Shown here: piece after piece, positions 59,509-64,000 of the stretch
Numbering within the stretch: the stretch's first letter is position 1
Layout: each line of letters starts with the position of its first letter
Source: Manduca sexta
Lineage: Eukaryota > Arthropoda > Insecta > Lepidoptera > Sphingidae
Assembly: GCF_014839805.1 (NCBI RefSeq)
Contig: NC_051117.1
Location: 5,146,001 to 5,210,000, forward strand
Length of the DNA stretch: 64,000 nt
Direction: 5' to 3'
Translations under genes and position numbers: made by a program
Notes under the pieces: generated by a model
Told to the model about the DNA's origin: nothing
The model's input: only the letters and a program-made list of their open reading frames with translations
Database searches by the model: none

Positions 59509-62276
59509 TTTTTCCTCATGTGAAGAAATCATTCAGAGCAAGAAATCGCAAAAACAATTAATCCTCCTATTTCTCTTCCTATCCTCATCTTAGATTTTTG
59601 CACTTGTATGAAAATCGCTGTCTCTCTCATTCCATTCCTTCTAACGTAAAGCGCTATAAAGGTCATTATTGTTTACGTCAAGCCTCGTCACTGGCACCAC
59701 ACAAAATCCGTTGCACCTAAAACAAGTAAAAAGCAATTATATTCGCACGAAGAAAACGCTCGTGTTGTGTTCGGCTAATGAAGTGGCGGTCTTGACGCTG
59801 GCATTTTGTTTCATGACTGGGCTTTTCTTGCTTGCATAATTTAGTACTCGTTCGCTGCACCGTCTACAGGCTTTTAAAGCCCATGTCAAACATACGTTAT
59901 GTATTTTTTATGGCTTAGTCAAACGTCATTTTCTATAGAGGTTCGACGAAATTAACGGCTTTTGGGGTTAAAACTAACTGCTGTATGTGTTTTTTAAAGT
60001 CGCTTATTTATTATTGTTTGCAGTCAGTTGTTTGAAACTTACATTAATCATCAAATTGTTTGTTAATGTGTTTTAATATTGACGTTGTACTAATTAGTGA
60101 TATAAATTATGTAAATTTGTACACAGATACTTCTTCGATTATTGTAATCCGAAGTTGTGTAGCGTGAAGGAATCCACACCTAACCGTTCCTTACCGACCA
60201 CTTTAGATTCATGTATATCGATTTATTAAAAGCCTCGACCTAAAGTTTAAGGCTTTAACACGAATTGAATTTGATGGAATTGGAAAAAAATCGTCTCACA
60301 AGCGGAGCAATTTAAAAATAAACTTTTGACTGAACGAGCACTTGTCATGCAAACCTGAGGACGTGCACCTTCGTCCCATCATTTCAACTACAAAACTATC
60401 GACATTGATATTTGACAATGTGAAATTAGATTTTGCGAGTATCGAACGACAACTGTCTGGAGAATTGTCTGGCGGTACGGGTTTGACCTACTCAATGATA
60501 TTTAAAATACGCCATGTAGTTATAAATCACAGTTGATTTATGGCGTTTAATTTTGTAGCACGAAACATTTGTCTATATGTCTAGTTTCTTGAATAATATT
60601 TAGAAAGTATAAAATAAGCTAGTTATTTTAAGATTCACACAATTGGTTGGATGTATTACAAGTTTGACATTGCATATTATATGGCCGTTTAATTTTAATT
60701 GGTTAAGATATACTGTATCGCCTGCACGTATCATTAAGTAGTGGATACCATTAAATTCACAGTTAGTGAACTGAATGTATCGAGTTGATTTGTAAACACT
60801 TAATAATAGATCTAGATAAAAGTAGTGTTTATGTACTATGCTAACTCGAAAAATATTTTTAAAACGATTTAATTTTACTCATCGAAAGTTTTATGGAACA
60901 CCACGATAATCAATTCTCATCGATTTTCGTTATGACGCCATTTAGCCCAACCCTATCTGGTGTGGATGTCAAAGATGGCTTCCTTTGCCGCGCTTCATTT
61001 ACCATCTGCGTCTTCAATGGTTAGGCTCAAAGTTATTATCTAGTTTATTAATGTTTGTAATGAAATTCCGCCCTTGCCTAACTACATTAACGCTTTCATT
61101 TATAAAAGGAAAATATAGTTCAGTTATTCTTACGGAGTTCAGGCATCGAGGAGAGTGATGGAAATCTGAACTCGACAAATTAAATAACTAAGTTAACGCT
61201 TTTTTGCTTACTGGCAAGAGAATGGTATTAGTTTATAATTTTACTATATTTAGATTTCTTTTTGCCCATAGTTGCAGCAGGCTAGTGTAATATTTTGCTC
61301 TTCTATTTAAAAGAAAATGAACCTTATTTACGAATTGGAAACGTACAACCCACAAGTAACTAGAAAGTTATTTTTAATAAATTACAATATTGTTATTGTA
61401 AAAGAATCCGTATGTACTCGAAATATATATATTTTTTCAATGTCATGCTTGTACCTAAACATTACCTTAACCCTGGAAATGTGCGTTTACGTGTAACATT
61501 TATAAAATTCAATTGTTACAAGTCACGCTTTTGACCTCCGACCTTGCACCTGATGGCTAATGATTTATATCGATGGTCTACTTTAGTCGGTATTACAATA
61601 TAATACCTAATTTCCGTTCTAAATTGTAAGTTTACGTAGCAATGAGTGGCGTATTGATGTGACTTTACGGCAAGGTATATTTTGTATGTCGCCTCATCGT
61701 TCTAATTGTAGAATAGATTTTTTGGAACAGACGTATCCAGATAGAAAAATAAATTATTGTTTTGTTTATATTAGAAATAAACACTGGTATTATCCCCGAG
61801 ATTAGAAATATGCCCTATACTGCAACAGGCTCTCCTAGAAAAGAATTTGTGAAATTGGAAAGCAAAATTGCGCCTTTGTTTACTCCTTCGGGGATTTAAC
61901 TGAACATCTATGTAATTCTATGAAATATATTTTACGAAACTGAGAAATGAGCACGTACGGGTCCCAATGGTCGCATTGTTACACATCAGCACGAATCCAA
62001 TATCCTTTCAGCTCTGGTGGTTTTATGCTTTTGAAAATATATGACCTAAAATATTGAACATTTGCACACATTTTTATTATTCCATCTTGTTTTAGTGCAC
62101 ACGTATAAAGTTTCTATAGTTTTACTCATAGTTGTTGGAAATTTTTCCACTGGATTAACTTTTTTAATTTTGCTGGATTTTTACGACCATGGTACGTCTG
62201 ATGTTCGCGTTTGTGCAGAAAATAGTTTCTTTATAAAATCTATTGCGTCGAATACCGATTCACAGCTTCGATGAGA
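59509..62276. other. CDC14 intron: nothing secure
   Basis: AT-rich. A 64-codon frame at 60,342-60,536 (CKPEDVHLRPIISTTKLSTL) is protein-like and sits in a slightly GC-richer patch, but it has no recognised family and no supporting splice pair. Confidence 0.4.
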
Positions 62277-62725
62277 TTCTTTATATTTGATATTTTATAA
62301 TGGAAAACAATAGCTCCCTTAATACCACAGTGTTTCGTATTATTTTTCAATATCTCTCGTACATTTTCCTTTATTTGCTATTTTATAATGGAAAACAATA
62401 GCTCTCTTAATACCACAGTGTTTCGTATTATTTTTCAATATCTCTCGTACATTTCCTTTATTTGCTATTTTATAATGGAAAACAATAGCTCTCTTAATAC
62501 CACAGTGTTTCGTATTATTTTTCAATATCTCTCGTACATTTTCCTTTATTTGCTATTTTATAATGGAAAACAATAGCTCTCTTAATACCACAGTGTTTCG
62601 TATTATTTTTCAATATCTCTCGTACATTTTCCTTTATTTGCTATTTTATAATAGAAAACAATAGCTCTCTTAATACTACAGTGTTTCGTATTATTTTTCA
62701 ATATCTCTCGTACATTTTTCCTTTT
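62277..62725. repeat. 88-bp tandem repeat, five copies
   Basis: ATTTTATAATGGAAAACAAT recurs at 62,292, 62,380, 62,467, 62,555 and 62,643, a spacing of 87-88 bp. The central copies are almost identical and the first and last have more changes, as expected from unequal exchange or slippage. Each unit has AATACCACAGTGTTTCGTAT and CAATATCTCTCGTACATT. Frames reading through it on both strands (62,388-62,576 plus; 62,340-62,525 minus) are by-products. It lies about 320 bp before CDC14 coding exon 2. Confidence 0.95.
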
Positions 62726-63041
62726 TTATATTGTTTTGAGAAATTTTTAAATTTGTCTTGTTACGTGTGTTAATTCTATTGGTTTTTATAATCATAAAAA
62801 ATTCATCAATCGCGCATTATGTTTCTCTTAGCAGCATTGAAACGTAGCAATGCTGGGCAATAGTTTCCACTAGATCCACTAGATTCCAACTGGTTGGTTC
62901 CTAGTGTTTTGTCCGTAAGCCGATAGAGTGCACACGATGCAGGCGAATCTAGCTTCGCACCAGAAAACATGTTTTAATTCCTCTCACATCGTGGAATATT
63001 GTAATCTTTTCCCTACCTACTTATGAAATTTTCTTTTCCAG
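62726..63041. other. end of CDC14 intron 2
   Basis: Noncoding DNA leading to the acceptor TTTTCTTTTCCAG, whose AG is at 63,040-63,041. No other feature is seen. Confidence 0.6.
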
Positions 63042-63301
63042 ACAGGCTCTACTTCGCAACACTGAAGACCGGCTACAAACCTAAGCCGACTCGCAACAGC
63101 AAATACTTTCACATAGAAGATGAGATCGTCTATGAGAATTTCTACTTCGACTTCGGTCCGTACCATCTCTGCCATCTGTACCAGTTTTGCAACAAACTCA
63201 ATGAGGAACTGGAGAAGAATCCGAAGAAGAAGATCGTTTACTACACGAGCAACAATGAGACCCTTCGGCTTAACGCAGCGTATCTTATTGGGAGCTATCA
63301 G
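63042..63301 (+). CDS. cdc14: CDC14 phosphatase, second coding exon (partial gene)
   Basis: With one base from the previous exon, this 260-nt exon encodes 87 residues. They include DRLYFATLKTGYKPKP, YFHIEDEIVYENFYFDFGP, HLYQFCNKLNEELEK, KKKIVYYTSNNETLRLN and AAYLIGSYQ, the N-terminal half of the non-catalytic DSPn domain of CDC14. That domain shares the substrate groove with the catalytic domain. It is entered through acceptor TTTTCCAG at 63,041 and left through donor CAG/GTTGGT at 63,302 in phase 0. The catalytic exon with the HCxxGxGR-type signature is not in the window, so the gene continues to the right. Overlapping frames on the other strand and in frame +1 are shadows of this exon. Confidence 0.93.
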
Positions 63302-64000
63302 GTTGGTTCGTGCTATGATTTTTAATGTTTCTTTCATGAGTCCACGAGGTTCTTGCTCAAATCAACCAACAATCTATTGGGGCCTTGAAGAGTTTTCAGA
63401 TATTGGACTAATATAATTGCAGGTGCAAGTAGACTGCGTGTGGAAAAGAACTGATTTTTGTTAATTACTGATGGACCCGGCAGACGTTTTCTTGCCACAG
63501 TCTCCATTTTATGTAAATTACCTTTCATTTTTTTAGGTCTCGATAACTAGCGGGTCCAAAATTATCCTATGATTCAAGGTGAAACTAATTCAACTTGCGT
63601 GATTTCGGTGATAAGCGCATATGAAAAAATATTTTTATACAAAAATATCACCCAAATTTATTCCCGTTGATTTTTCAAAATTATTATTTAACACAAGCCT
63701 TGTCCTGACAATTATCCTGATAATCCGGTAGAACCATTCTCAACTGATGCTTATACATACATGTGACAATTGACTTTATTTATATAAGTTAATTCATTTA
63801 TTAATATTCATTTATAAGTATTCATTTTGATTATGGTGGTTCCAACAGAACTCTTGTTTCAATACAAGCGTAGTAGAGATATTTTGTGACACCTAATTGT
63901 TTCACGTGAATGTATTTAGGTTACATTTCTATAGTTCCTAATGAGTTCATACAAAATCTGATGTTATTTTAAGCCTAAATACCATAAAACTGATGACCTT
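63302..64000. other. CDC14 intron 3, open at the window edge
   Basis: After the donor at 63,302 I find no segment continuing the DSPn domain (expected next: a VIYL-type strand and a proline-rich loop), so this is intron to the end of the window. Confidence 0.6.

Noticed and set aside
62340..62576. Open frames of about 61 codons on both strands encoding a repeated peptide
   Set aside because: They arise from the 88-bp tandem repeat; the unit length is not a multiple of three.
63017..63416. Minus-strand and +1 frame open frames at CDC14 exon 2
   Set aside because: Arg/Ser-rich or hydrophobic shadows of the real exon, which matches CDC14 in one frame only.

Overview
This window looks like nuclear DNA of a lepidopteran insect (moth or butterfly). 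It is AT-rich, gene-poor and rich in introns. Its dispersed repeats are of kinds typical of Lepidoptera: tRNA-derived SINEs including a Metulj-like family, Lep1/Helitron-like fragments, the 3' end of an RTE-clade LINE, and short non-autonomous hAT elements. Only a few short stretches are convincingly coding.

Layout. From 1 to about 23.3 kb I see no exon I can defend. This stretch holds noncoding DNA, a few repeats and three compact GC-richer blocks that could be regulatory. At 23,382-23,477 on the minus strand there is a convincing first coding exon (good start context, 32 codons, then a splice donor) under a GC-rich promoter-like region, so the left third may be the first intron of an unidentified gene that runs off the left edge. 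A complete tRNA-Asp(GUC) gene lies at 24,791-24,862 (minus). From 25 to 32 kb the DNA is repeat-bearing and intergenic, including a 557-bp hAT-type element with an exact 8-bp target duplication.

From 33,121 to 36,532 (plus) there is a complete six-exon gene for pyrroline-5-carboxylate reductase, the last step of proline synthesis; all exon phases close to give 271 residues. About 100 bp beyond its probable poly(A) signal lies a tandem array with a period of about 40 bp, each unit carrying a GCCATCTA-type core (36,957-37,170, with further single motifs to 37,320). After that come a GC-richer promoter-like region and the 5' end of a CDC14 dual-specificity phosphatase gene (plus): an inferred noncoding exon ending at 37,999, a first coding exon at 41,960-42,005, an intron of about 21 kb, and the second coding exon at 63,042-63,301. 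CDC14 continues past the right edge. The 21-kb intron holds nested hAT elements, a pair of inverted repeat copies, SINEs, the RTE LINE tail, Helitron-like ends, a perfect hairpin and an 88-bp tandem repeat.

P5CR and CDC14 are unrelated housekeeping genes arranged head to tail. The most interesting signal is the motif array between them, whose core resembles the arthropod CTCF site (and also the YY1/Pho site), as would suit a boundary element separating two neighbouring genes. This is inference and needs a motif scan and occupancy data.
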